Shown: piece by piece, positions 54,434 to 64,000 of the stretch
How positions within the stretch are numbered: position 1 is the stretch's first letter
How the letters are laid out: each line of letters opens with the position of its first letter
Assembly: GCA_029953675.1 (NCBI GenBank)
Contig: JAMWBK010000013.1
Coordinates: 682,001-746,000 of the forward strand
Reading direction: 5' to 3'
DNA length: 64,000 nucleotides
Source of the DNA: Rhodosorus marinus
Taxonomy: Eukaryota > Rhodophyta > Stylonematophyceae > Stylonematales > Stylonemataceae
Made by a program: the position numbers and the translations under genes
Notes under the pieces: generated by a model
What the model was told of the DNA's origin: nothing
What the model saw: the letters and a program-made list of their open reading frames with translations, nothing else
Databases searched by the model: none

Positions 54434-56896
54434 CCTAACCACCAGTTCCTACCCTTCTTGTTCCTCCCCCTTCTCCCCCCTTTTTCACCATTCACACCCT
54501 TCCTATCCACTTCATTTCCGACGTGCATATACCATCCCCAATTTTAAAGTCCCACCCCCGCGACGCCCACCTGTCCCATTCATTATTTAGGCTTTAATAC
54601 TTCTATATCTAAAATATTAAGACATTATGTATGATAATGTACTATAAGTTTTTCTCTAATCATTTCAAATTTTGAATTTGTCACAAAACTAGTTATTTTG
54701 TCTTCATCCAGGAGCTGTGGGCCACTGATTAGGTCTGGCTGTGGAGCTGGTTCGCTGACGACCTAGTAGCTGGCGAGAAGGTAGCCTGAGATCATTCCTG
54801 AACCTTTTCAACTGGCTGAGGAAGGTAGATTCAAGTACCTCTACGCGTGAATATAGGGAGGTTTGGATGGGGGGGGTAGTGTAGCTCTCAGGCGGAAGTC
54901 CTCTGCACCGTCGTATTTAGTTTTATTTTGCTGGTGGATGATGTTTGTTGACGACTAGAAGTATCATCATGATCGTTTATTCAGAGAAATTAACCCTGGC
55001 AGGAAGACGGCTAGACGAGACAGAGGCAACGGGTCACAAAAACTAAGGGGGCACTAAAACGCCACAGCATAATACTGAACGCGCAACGTGTATGCGTCTC
55101 ACCGTGATCCGAAAACAGTTCCGAAGCCATGCCGCCCCTGAACTCTCCGTGAACCCAAAGACCTCGATAGCAAGCGGAACGAAACGGAGCGACACAGACG
55201 AGGACACGTACTTAAGCCTGAGTCTGTTCCGTTGGATCCTAAGTCTGAAGAGGGTCGACCTCACATACCCATTTGGCATTTCGTTTTCGGTATTCACAAG
55301 TGACTTCTGCTGAGGTTTGGATCAGGTGAGTGGATGAGAGCCAAATAACTTGGGATAGGATTCCGTAGCACTCGGTTGTCCTTCGCAAGGGGTCAATTGA
55401 TCTTTCAGTGCTGTCCATGTTGACCAACCCGTCATTTCAGTCCTGCAACTCGTTCTCAGGGATTATGTGCTGGCCTGAGACTCGCCTTCAGATCTCATGG
55501 AAGGATCTTCAGCGGCTGTGAAGTTAACCATCAGTTACTGCATACATTCACATGGTCTGTACCCGAGCACTGGCTTCAGGGCTCTGTTTCGCGCCGTACT
55601 CTGCATGAGCCATTTTCACCCGGCCTTGCCCTGACCCCACGCCTCCTCCAGGCGCATTAAATCACATGTGAGGAGACTAGACTAGTTCCATGCCTTAGAA
55701 GTGCTTGGACAGGTGCAACAACATTTTTGCATAAACACCACATCCGATAGGGGAACACCCCTTAATTCACTGCACAAGTTGGCGACTTCAGCATCGTCTC
55801 AGTTGCTTTATCGCAGTAGGCTAATCAGCACAGGGCTCAACGCCAGTAAGAGAGAAAACCATGAACACATCTATCGATTGACAGTAGGTCACCCACCCAA
55901 CCCAAATGCCAAGTCAGCTCTCCACTGGCAAGCTGAAAAGCAATCCCTCAACCGCCAACGGAAAACCTGACACTTAATATTGATTGAGTACGGTAAACCT
56001 GAAATCACCAAATTCGGAAAAATTTCAGAAAATCATCATCTGAGGATACTTCCTTAAAATGACTGATACAGTCAAAACATTATCACAAATTAAATTCAAG
56101 CCATCAAAAACTAGTTTTTTATTTCATGATTCAATATGGGTACTAAAACGGGGAAAAGTCCGAGGGGGAGGATAAGCACAAGATACATTTTCCTCGAGGA
56201 GTGTCGAAAAAATTTGTTAAGTGTCACATCCCGCTACATGGTGTAAAAGATTGAATAATATATTTATTTTAAAAACTACGTAGTCTATGTAGTCAAAGAA
56301 TATAAATGATTGAATTACAATATGACACTTTTAGCCGTATTTAGAGTTGAATTAAGGTTTTTTGTCCTTGTTTTACTTGAGAATTTGGGAGGGTGTCGAA
56401 AGGTAAAATAGAAATAGAGTTTTTAAGGGGGGGGGGGAGCGAGGTCGATTTATGTAGTGTACCTAGTGAGGGGGGAAAGGGGGTGAAGGTCATGGGACAT
56501 TAGGAGCTTGGTAAAAACAGGCGGTGTGGAGGATTTAACGAAGCGGATGGACGAGGGAATTCGAAACAGGATCTGGATTGTTTGTTATGAAATGCTAGCG
56601 TCTCGCAATTTTTAAGCGAAAGTCCCATCCGTCCCCCTTCCGGCGCTTCTCTGATTCGGTGAGGAGGAAGGGGATCTGGAGCTTGTGTAAGGTTTTGATT
56701 TTGGTGATGACGGTGAGAAACTGGTGGTGAACGTTTGGGGTTTGGGAGAGGGAGGCGGGGGGTTACTGGTTTATATGTGTTGGAGAAGATTAGGGTCTGA
56801 AGAGGCGCGAGGTGGATATGTAATTTTATGAGGTTTGGGGAGTGAATAGATGTGACAGAAAGAAAAATTTTGGGGGTTGTTCGGGAAGGGGAAAGA
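54434..56896. other. Intergenic region with possible retroelement remains
   Basis: C-rich leader and AT core as above, then about 54840 a short G-rich patch without a recognised gene after it. A possible non-LTR fragment lies at 55043-55297. About 55980-56350 is AT-rich and about 56400-56890 is the G-rich leader of kinase 2. Confidence 0.35.
55043..55297 (-). mobile_element. Possible fragment of a non-LTR retroelement ORF
   Basis: The minus-strand frame contains SLRFVPLAIEVFGFTESSGA and AWLRNC. The pattern FxPlaxExfGxxxxxaxxfLxxc is common downstream of the reverse transcriptase in some non-LTR elements. It is only about 25 residues, with no reverse-transcriptase or nuclease motifs beside it, so this is a weak call. 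Confidence 0.22.
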
Positions 56897-59575
56897 ATGT
56901 CTGGAGAGTCGGATGGAGATGGTGGAAACCGGGGTGGTGAAGTCGACCAGACGACTGGTAAGGTGTTAGGAGCTTCGCTTCGACCTCTGCCGAGGATTCG
57001 TCCAGAGAGTCACGAGCAGCAGTGGCCAGATGTGGTCCCGGCACGGTTTCATTCGCCTAAATGGGCCCTTCAGGTTCAGAATCCGATAAAGTAAACTTCC
57101 GTATTTCTTATTCTGCGGCGGCAGTGTCAATGCGATGCCCTAATTTTAAGCGGTTGGGCCTTTTTTTTGCACTAGACTGCCATCAACCTACGCACAGGGA
57201 GTGTACGAACGAGGAAGTCAGGAGGTGGATGATGAACCTGAACGACAGACTAGTCAAGGGGTTGTCAGCATGCAGCGACAGTCGTTAGTTTAGCACAACG
57301 AATTTTCTTGTCCGGCGCCGTATTTGTCGACGCAATTCACTAATCATTTTCAATGGTTGGGCTTTGTTTTTCTGTAGGCCGCCTTCAACCTACGCACGAG
57401 GAGTGTACGAACGAGAACTTCAGGCGGTGGCTGATGAACCTGAACGATCCAGTCGGGATCAAAATATCAGCATGCGGCGAAAGTCATCAGCCGACACTGT
57501 GAACACGGCTAATATTCCTGCTAAAGTATCAGTGAATACTCAACAAATTGAGTCAGAGCTTAGCACCCCTAGCTTTCGACGAAGCGACCTGGCGGATTAT
57601 GCAGCCAGTAGAAAGCTGCCTTCAGAACTCGGGGACGATGCTTTTTCGGCGGCTTCTGCCCCGCCGGAGGAGTGTATCGAGCTTGAGGATGAGGTTCAGC
57701 CACACCTACCTCCACTGCTGAATACGCCGTTCCCATCCCTTCGAAACCAAGCTACCGTTCCTCCAGCTGAGTTACTGGACTTATCCACAATACCGAAAGG
57801 AAAGTTCAGTTTCTCAAGAGAAGGAAGCAACTCGTCGGTTTCGTGTATGGTTGGGAACCAGAGCTCTGCTCCTGAGGAATGCGGAGTACAAACAGTTGCT
57901 GCCAGGCGTGGATGGGTCACCAAAACTGGGGACTCTAGAAGAGACCAGAGGTTCATGATCTTAGAAGGCCATTTACTGTCCTGTCACAGTAATGAGGTTC
58001 GTATCTCTCGAAGTGTCCCGCTGAAGACGTTGGACAATGGTCTTATTCTGGTCCATTGATCTAGGACCCGAGTACAACGCCTATTTGGCAAGTCGATCTC
58101 AGGGATTGTCCAGTAACCCGCGGTGAGGACCCTCACGAGCTTGTTGTTAACCTCGCTCTCCAACCTGTACGATTTCTGTGCGAATCTGCTGAGGAAAGGG
58201 ATTGCTGGATGGCAGCCGTGAAAAAAGCCATGGAATTGGTGAGCGTCTGCTCTTTCTTTGTTCTTTGGCCAATCGCCTTAACCGTTTTCTGACTTCAGCG
58301 CTTGCATGCTGTTCTTGGTCCTGTCTCCTGTCCCTGTCTGGCAGGTCATCACGGACTTTTACAACATGGATCAGCATCTGGGGTCTGGATCGTATGGAGA
58401 CGTTTATCGTGCGAGGCAAAAATCGACAGGCGAAAAGGTTGCGATAAAGAGAATATCGAAAACTAAGTTTGGAAAGCGCGAAATGAAGTTTTTGAGGCGC
58501 GAGATCAGCATTACTCGCACGCTGAAGCACCCAAATATCGTTTCCACGTGAGTTGTTTTGTTGCTGCATTTTACGCTCTTTCCGGTCGTTCACGCTGCCA
58601 TAGCGGTGCTGCTGACTTACGAAGTGAGCTCATTTGATCATTTGCCTGGTGCGCAATTTTCGCGGCTCTCGATGCTTCAGGCTTGACATATTCGATGCGA
58701 AAGACACCTTGTACATTGTGATGGAGTACATGCCTGGAGGGGAATTCTTCAGTGTTCTTGAGTCTATGGGAAATTTCTCAGAGAGGGTAAGGTTTTGGAT
58801 TGAATCACTAGTGTTACTTGATCTGGAATCTCTGACAAGAGTTCCGTTGTCCTGATACACAGAATGCAGCCATTGCGATGAGGGATATCATCACTGGCGT
58901 TTCCTGTTTGCACGTTCACGGCATTATTCACCGTGATCTGAAGCCGGAAAACCTGCTATGCACATCCAAGAAGTGGCCTTTGAACATCAAAATTGGCGAT
59001 TTCGGACTCGCCGGGTACACCGATGATGAGCGAGAATCTACTCCGATAGGGACACTCTTCTACATGGCCCCGGAAGTTTTGAAACGTGAGGACTATGGAA
59101 CAGAAGTTGATATGTGGTCGCTAGGAGTAATTTTATATGTAATACTGTCCGGTAAGCAGCCCACATGCACCGCGTGTAGTACTGGTTCGCGGTGGTCTCA
59201 CTTGTATGTGGTATCTGATACTGTGTAGGGAGGATACCGTTCTATGGTGACACTGAAGCCGAGTGTATAGACAGAATCGTCCATGGGGTATATTCCTTCC
59301 CCGAAGAGTTTTGGGGAAATGTTTCCAGCGACGCAGTGTCGCTGATTCGAAGTCTGTTGCAGGTCGACCCCAAAAAGCGGCTCACAGCTAAGGCCACTTT
59401 AAACCACCGCTGGGTGGCTGGAAACGCGCAGGCAGACGCACTAATCCATCAAATTTCGGATAAATCCGAGATGAAGTCGATGAACCAGCGCTTCCGCAGT
59501 GCAGCTTTCGCTGCGCTCAGCGTTGAGCGACTTTCCCGAATCATCAGTGAGAAGTCGGACGACAGCCCCGCATAG
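56897..59575 (+). CDS. PH-domain CaMK-type serine/threonine protein kinase (kinase 2)
   Basis: Eight exons: 56897-57090, 57176-57283, 57378-57996, 58065-58238, 58345-58547, 58681-58786, 58863-59151 and 59229-59575, giving 679 residues. Exons 2 and 3 start with a duplicated segment ([32 protein letters not shown]). The PH domain is at about 279-363 ([47 protein letters not shown]). The kinase has GSGSYG at 378-383, Lys400, HRD at 491-493, DFG at 514-516, MAPEVL and [12 protein letters not shown] tail [19 protein letters not shown] resembles a CaMK autoinhibitory segment. PH-linker-kinase architecture and four intron positions match the gene at 3073-4766; kinase 2 has an extra intron in LSG|R and a much longer N-terminus. 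No EF hands. Confidence 0.92.
57176..57490 (+). repeat. Tandemly duplicated exon segment
   Basis: Exon 2 (57176-57283) and the first part of exon 3 (from 57378) align over about 110 bp, including the pyrimidine-rich stretch and TAG acceptor before each (GGTTGGGC...TAG). Both are bounded by phase-2 introns, so inclusion of one, both or neither copy keeps the frame. Confidence 0.85.
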
Positions 59576-60938
59576 TCCAGGAACGCCGAATGCCCAAGCG
59601 CTGTGCAACTGTTTCAACGTTAATTATACTAAACTTACTTACTTTATATCATCAAACGCAACAGCGCAACTGCCTGAGCTCGAAAGAAAATGAAAGGCCA
59701 GGGCGTCTATAGGCTGAGAAATGCTTGGTTTTATCTCCTAGAAGACGTATGGGACAGAGTTGGGGAGAGGCTTGGTCCTTGCTATGACCCTGGTCAACGC
59801 TACGCTGTGAGATTCGAACTTTGCTTGATCTCCGCTTTTCCAGAGCCAGGGCCACAGCGTTGCTTTGCTAGGAGAGTTCAGTACTCAACGTAACATACAC
59901 CGAAAGAGTCACTCAGTATACTTCGTTGGGTGGTCTGGATGTGTTTTGAGAAGCTCAGCCAGGCTAGCTAAGGTTCCTCAAACACAAGCCTCACTAGTAC
60001 TCGTTAGAATTTGGACATGATACAACTGTGTGATCTGGGAGCAGAAAAGTCTGGGGCAGTGAAAACTGGATAACGTATCATGAACTAGTCCGCACGGAGA
60101 AGCTGTGTTTGGAAGCAACCACTGGCCGCTGGAGTACAACTCGTGCTTCCAAACGCACGGAACAGTGTACCGTTCGTGATAAGACAGAAATACACCATTT
60201 CAGCTTCACTGGTAACTCAGAGATATGGTTTCCCAAAAAACGGTGAGAAACATGCGTTGAGGAACTCTGTTTTCAAGCTGAAGCCCGGGACGCACGTCTG
60301 CAACACAATGCGCTACAAAAACTCCCGAACGAATCCGTCATCGCCGACGCTTCTCGGGAGCACCTCCGCTAATTCGCGAGCTCCAAACTTTTCTTTTTTG
60401 CTGGGGATCTCGTTATCGCGTTTCGCAGTATGGAGAGTTTCAACGGGATACTCACAGACGTACTTCCCGAAGCTCAGTTTAACTCCCTGTTGCCCCAAAA
60501 TGTGCCCGCCTCCATCTCACCACTGACAAACATCCAAAAAAACCCAAACGGACAGGCTGTCCTAACGTCTACGTTTCGAGACAGCCTGTCTAGATCTATA
60601 TTCAGTAACATCGGCCAGGTGATAGGTTCTATAGCTGGCCCTGCAAATATTTGGGATAATATGATTTTTCCGATGGGTTGCTGATCTCAAGGACGAAGCT
60701 CGAATGGAGCTTTTGGGACGAGTTTTGGGGACGGTGGGAGGGTTGGAGGGTAGGAGAGTAAGAGGTAAGAGGGTGGTTAGTGGCTGATTGATTTTTTGAG
60801 GAAGGAAAGCATCGTCTTCTGTACTCTACATAGAGCTATTTCATTAGAAGTTTTGAGAAGGATCGATTCCTTCAACTGATTGTGATATAGGTCGGAATTC
60901 CTCTTCTTTTTTTTTTGCGTTTTGTGTTTAGTGGGGCT
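59576..60938. other. Intergenic region upstream of the RING-like gene
   Basis: Short frames occur on both strands (plus 60143-60526 and 60430-60684; minus 60313-60495) without family motifs. The minus frame near 60313-60495 reads as coding (VKLSFGKYVCEYPVETLH) but has no start. About 60690-60790 is G-rich and precedes the plus-strand gene. Confidence 0.35.
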
Positions 60939-61888
60939 ATGGCACAAGCAGACGACAATCAGACCACATCTTTGGGTCCCGTAGAAGCTTCCAACGGAGA
61001 GAATATCGGGCTCGGGGAGGTTTTGAGAGAGTTTCGTAGGTTTGGCGTGGTCACAGTCGGAGTACCATTCCGGCGCGTTGAGTTGTACAAGCTGGGCGGA
61101 GATTTCTGGGCTAACTTCAAAGCTGTCGGTTCTACAGATGTCCTATCGGATGTGTTTGAGACAGGGCAACAGCGCTTATCTGTACTTGCTGACTGTCTCC
61201 AGAAACTTGGACACAAGCATGGGCTCTTGCCGATGAAGTCGAGCAGCGAAAGCCAACAGGTCACAACCTCCGAATTTTGTAGAAGCGTCGATCGAACCAT
61301 GCGCGCCTCAAGTCCGCTGCAACAGGAGAGCAACGAGCTCACGAAATTGGGAGATGACGTCATGGAGATAGATATATTTAATGAGTGTTCTGCAGCGCTT
61401 GAGCAGGAACCGAATCCCGATGACGTGCGTCTCAAGGGCAGGATGCAACTGCCGCCGCCGGGCTATGTTCCTCAAGAGTTTTCTTCCGTATCAACAGAGA
61501 GGACGTCGATGACATATCCTTCTCTAGATGCCAATGTGACCTGCGAAAACAGGCCAAACATCAAAAGATACGACGATAACGCCTGCCTTTGCTGTCTTCT
61601 GCCAGTGGACATTTTTGAGCACGCCTTCTCCATGCCCTGCTGCACTGGCAATGCTCACTTATCATGTGTGATTCGCACGATCGGTGCGTTCAATGGCGGC
61701 ACTTTTCGGGCGCTTCTGAGTCCCGACTGGGCTCACAAACACATCGGCTATTCCTTCTTGTGCGTCAAGCAGAGATGCGATGCACTGCCAAGAGATGCCC
61801 AAGGTGCCAGCAACCTTTCAGTACCCATCTGACGGAAAAGGTTGATCGACAGCGGCGATTGGTCAAGAAGATGTACAAGCCCCACTGA
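60939..61888 (+). CDS. RING-like zinc-finger protein
   Basis: Two exons: 60939-61683 and 61773-61888, giving 286 residues. The first 60 residues have a compact helical/beta pattern (LREFRRFGVVTVGVPFRRVELY). The C-terminus holds CLCCLLPVDIFEHAF, PCCTGNAHLSC and, after splicing, RCTAKRCPRCQQPF: the Cys/His spacing CxxC...CC...HxxC...CxxC fits a RING-type (C-x-H) zinc finger, so an E3 ubiquitin ligase role is possible. The splice (donor GTGCGT, acceptor AAGCAG, 89 nt) is needed: reading through loses the last CxxC pair. The TTG at 60915 is not a likely start. It converges with BLOC1S1 with 92 bp between stop codons. No closer family recognised. Confidence 0.72.
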
Positions 61889-61980
61889 AAGCAAGCACGC
61901 TGTCTATGAAATCCAGAATCTTGTGGTACCTTCTATCTTTTCCCCTCCAAAAACGAATGTTCTTGCGGTCATCGAAGAAG

Positions 61981-62526
61981 TTATCCGGGGCTCGAATCCG
62001 ACGTGTCTGTCGCCACATCAGAGTCGTCGGATGAGAGCAGTTGGTTAATGTCTTCAGCGCACTGGATCAGGCTCCCCTCCGTATGTTCAAGCCAATTGGT
62101 CACATCGCCTAGAGGTTTGAGTTCGGTGGCTAGACTATGGACGATCGAAACCCATTGCTTACTCTCCAGCTGAAATTTGCTGATCTCGCTTTCCACAGTC
62201 TTCAAGTCGCCCTCTAATTCTTTCTCCGCTTCATAAACCTGTCGCACACAAGCTCTGCGGTGAATACCAATCGCGGAAGGGAAAACTTGCAAAAGGAACC
62301 TTTTGCAAGTTTTAAGGGCGAACAAACGATACAAAGTAGTACTATCAAGCAACCAAAAAACAACGAACTTCTCGAAACGTACCTTCCTGCCGGTTTCATT
62401 AACTCCCCTCCACAACTCATCCGTCAGCTTTTCACTCGCAGCTATCGCGCGTTTAAGCTTTTCCTTCACCTCAGCTTCCCTTTTCTTTTTTCCTTGCTTT
62501 CCTTCTTTCAATTGTACAGAAAGCAT
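61981..62526 (-). CDS. BLOC1S1: BLOC-1 subunit 1 (BLOS1/GCN5L1)
   Basis: Two minus-strand exons: 62526-62383 and 62238-61981, giving 133 residues (human about 125). The start MLSVQLKEGKQGKKKREAEV parallels the human protein's start, followed by KLTDELWRGVNETGRK, then VYEAEKELEGDLKTVESEIS, then KQWVSIVHSLATELKPLGDV and NWLEHTEG. I fixed the intron (62239-62382, 144 nt) by requiring the same spacing as other BLOC1S1 proteins between LTdeL and the downstream coiled coil; donor AAG|GTACGT, acceptor CGACAG. BLOC1S1 belongs to the BLOC-1 and BORC complexes of endosome/lysosome traffic and has been linked to protein acetylation in mitochondria. The frame is open upstream of 62526, but those residues have no counterpart. 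Confidence 0.88.
   Translation of the reverse strand: MLSVQLKEGKQGKKKREAEVKEKLKRAIAASEKLTDELWRGVNETGRKVRFEKFVVFWLLDSTTLYRLFALKTCKRFLLQVFPSAIGIHRRACVRQVYEAEKELEGDLKTVESEISKFQLESKQWVSIVHSLATELKPLGDVTNWLEHTEGSLIQCAEDINQLLSSDDSDVATDTSDSSPG
62282..62313. repeat. Perfect 15-bp inverted repeat inside the BLOC1S1 intron
   Basis: AAAACTTGCAAAAGG at 62282-62296 is exactly reverse-complementary to 62299-62313, with a 2-nt spacer. In the intron RNA this would form a tight hairpin that brings donor and acceptor closer; it might also be part of a small inserted element. Confidence 0.9.
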
Positions 62527-63185
62527 CTTATGTCGTCTTGCAGAAATCAGTTCATTCCTCCGATACCGATTCTTCAGCCCTAGTGTCCCACCCCAATGCC
62601 TCAAAACTCCGTCCTGGAGTTGCCTGCCTAAAGAGCCGTGCAGAGGAGATGCCCAGGAGCGTTCTGCTAGGACTAGTGATGGTGGCAAGGTAGTCGATGT
62701 ATTCGCTGCTGACTTGCTGCTCAGAGTAGCATCATGGAGATACACTTAAGCGATCCCAAAAGATTGCTCGGTGCGAAGCTGCCAAGGTGCTTGCCCAGCA
62801 GCTCTCTAGTCAGCTCGTATGCAAAGCAGCTCCATGTACTCCAGAAAAGGAAAAAAAGCTACTTGCAGGATTCTGGAGCGGCCTAGTCAGTCTTTAGACC
62901 TCGCTTTAGACATTCTAAGACTGATAATGGAACAGTTAGAACCTTTTGCTCTTGATAGCTGATCGGGCTGCAGGCTGTGCCGCTCTCCTCCTCCAACGCA
63001 AACTCCCACTCGATATCAGCGGAACATTTCTTGTGGTTGGGGGACAGCGTTGTCTTTTTCTATACGCCATCTGGGAGGCGAACCTAGTCCGTTTAAACCT
63101 CATTCGCAAACCTTTGGGCTAGGTTTGAGCATACAACTTCACCACTATGCCGCTTTCACCAGACGCATCCCGACAATTCCGCCCA

Positions 63186-63194
63186 TTTCGCGCC
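63186..63194 (+). promoter_or_regulatory. E2F site TTTCGCGCC upstream of MCM7
   Basis: An exact match to the E2F consensus TTTSGCGCS, about 640 bp before the MCM7-like start codon. Confidence 0.5.
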
Positions 63195-63296
63195 AATTTT
63201 TCATGGTTAAATCGCTCCCAAATAAATTGAAATCAATACAAGATAACCAATGATTTTCCCATAAAAAGATAAAAATGAAATAAAACAAGAAATAAC

Positions 63297-63315
63297 GCGG
63301 GAAATATATTTCCCG
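63297..63315. promoter_or_regulatory. Palindromic E2F-type site (GCGGGAAA within an 18-bp palindrome)
   Basis: GCGGGAAA (63297-63304) is an E2F core on the minus strand (TTTCCCGC). It is part of the perfect palindrome CGGGAAATATATTTCCCG at 63298-63315, about 520 bp before the MCM7-like start. Confidence 0.5.
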
Positions 63316-63503
63316 ATTATTAACAAATTCATCAAATTTAAGCCAATAAAAAAGAATGCCGCAATATAAACCAATAATAATTGGATATAAATACATGAAT
63401 AATAGTTTAATTAAATTAATGATATTTTATTTTATGTTAAAGGTAATATCCATGGGGGAAGAAACTTTCTACGGCTACTGAATTTTGGATGATGTAGGGT
63501 TTT

Positions 63504-63523
63504 CCTTCCCGCGCGCGGGAAGG
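63504..63523. promoter_or_regulatory. 20-bp palindromic double E2F site
   Basis: CCTTCCCGCGCGCGGGAAGG is a perfect palindrome that holds two overlapping, opposed TTCCCGCG cores. It stands about 310 bp before the MCM7-like start. MCM genes are standard E2F targets in plants and animals, and symmetric sites of this kind are typical of strong E2F promoters. Confidence 0.65.
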
Positions 63524-63829
63524 CAATCTGATAAGTATTTTGCTGAAAGCAATAGAGGAATGGCGTCGCTCTATCGGATGATAAGACAAGTTGGATGACC
63601 AGCGACTTGTTTTGTGGAATACCTAGTTCGGAAGTTATGGGTGACGGGAGGTTTTATAGGTTTCAGGATGAAAGGGTCTTGGGCTTGAGGGAACTTGGCT
63701 GAGGATGAAGTTGAAGCTTCTAGGGGAGTTGATTCTGTAGGAGTTGGGTGGTGTGGGTGGTGAAATAGTTTACCATTCCCCCTTTTTTTTGTTTTTGTTC
63801 TTGTTTTGTTGGTTTTGGGGGGAGGAGGT

Positions 63830-64000
63830 ATGGCCACGGAGGGGGTGAAGGGGCTGAACTATCAGCTTCTGGAAGATCGATGTTTGGAGTTTCTTCGGGA
63901 CTTTAGGACTCATGGTGAGTCCCAGTCCGAGTCGCAGGATGATCAGTTTAAGTACATGTCGCAGCTGCAAAAGATTGTGGATCGACAGGAGACAGTGCTC
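63830..64000 (+). CDS. MCM7: N-terminal part of an MCM7-like replicative helicase subunit (cut by the window edge)
   Basis: From the ATG at 63830 the frame is open to the edge (57 codons). The sequence has a first helix (LLEDRCLEFLRDFRTH), a Ser/Glu/Gln-rich loop, then FKYMSQLQKIVDRQETVL. This is the order of the MCM7 start, where a helix ending in FLqeF is followed by qFKYgnQLvrlahReqvaL. MCM7 is part of the MCM2-7 helicase at replication origins. The ATP-binding parts lie outside the window, so assignment rests on about 45 residues. The upstream E2F-type sites are what an MCM gene should have. Confidence 0.65.
   Translation, partial: MATEGVKGLNYQLLEDRCLEFLRDFRTHGESQSESQDDQFKYMSQLQKIVDRQETVL

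Larger units (their letters stand above)
62527..63829. other. Divergent region between BLOC1S1 and the MCM7-like gene
   Basis: No gene is supported. About 63220-63430 is AT-rich. About 63640-63820 is G-rich then T-rich and ends at the MCM7-like start. Three E2F-type motifs lie between 63186 and 63523. Confidence 0.45.

Noticed and set aside
60143-60526. 127-codon plus-strand frame and the overlapping minus frame ending at 60313
   Set aside because: Neither has a recognisable domain; the minus frame lacks an ATG, and both overlap, so at most one could be real.
1-64000. tRNA, rRNA and CRISPR features
   Set aside because: I looked for B-box-like GGTTCGAnTCC stretches, rRNA-like conserved blocks and regularly spaced repeats; the few GTTCGA matches lie in coding regions or lack a cloverleaf, and no spaced repeat array is present.

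Overview
This window reads as nuclear DNA of a eukaryote. Most genes are split by very short GT-AG introns (mostly 63-150 nt). I could build complete exon models, with consistent reading phase, for about 20 protein genes by matching family motifs across candidate splice sites. A nuclear gene for an FKBP isomerase begins with a twin-arginine signal followed by a hydrophobic stretch, as thylakoid-lumen proteins do. That, with an HVA22/REEP protein, a DEL-like atypical E2F and Copia elements, suggests a photosynthetic protist or alga; a red alga is my best guess, with low confidence. I see no rRNA, tRNA, CRISPR or bacterial operon.

Layout, left to right: the 5' end of an unknown minus-strand gene (1-273); a possible PIF/Harbinger transposase relic; PH-CaMK kinase 1 (minus, 3073-4766); an mARC-like MOSC protein (+, 6472-7481); a hairpin and a Copia reverse-transcriptase fragment (7.9-8.6 kb); an ALYREF-type RNA-export factor (+); a gene-poor stretch (10.5-12.8 kb); DCAF11/WDR23 (+); a DEK-C/SWIB protein (minus); a possible 64-residue gene (minus); RCC2 (+); 16-exon 2-oxoglutarate dehydrogenase E1 (minus, 21234-25801); a decayed Copia element carrying a perfect 68-bp palindrome; neuroguidin (+); the lumenal FKBP (minus); an atypical two-domain E2F (minus, 32014-34180); probable Mediator subunit 9 (+) facing acetoacetyl-CoA synthetase (minus); a PWWP-TFIIS fusion (+, 40756-43906); HVA22/REEP (minus); gene-poor DNA; a CobW GTPase (+); a small basic protein (minus); PH-CaMK kinase 2 (+, 56897-59575); a RING-like protein (+) facing BLOC1S1 (minus); and the first 57 codons of an MCM7-like helicase subunit (+) at the right edge.

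No single pathway unites the window. Several genes serve nuclear gene expression and the cell cycle: the E2F, MCM7, RCC2, the Mediator subunit, TFIIS, SWIB, ALYREF and neuroguidin. The sequence upstream of MCM7 carries three strong E2F-type motifs, and the window itself encodes an E2F7/8/DEL-like repressor, so a testable regulatory link is visible. The two kinases are paralogs that share PH-kinase order and four intron positions; kinase 2 also carries a tandemly duplicated, in-phase exon.

Many gene starts share one layout: an AT-rich core, then a leader that is G-rich on the coding strand. Minus-strand genes therefore show C-rich tracts on the given strand. Several such tracts have no recognised gene beside them and hint at undetected genes near 1.3-2.7, 11-12, 39-40 and 47.5-48.2 kb.
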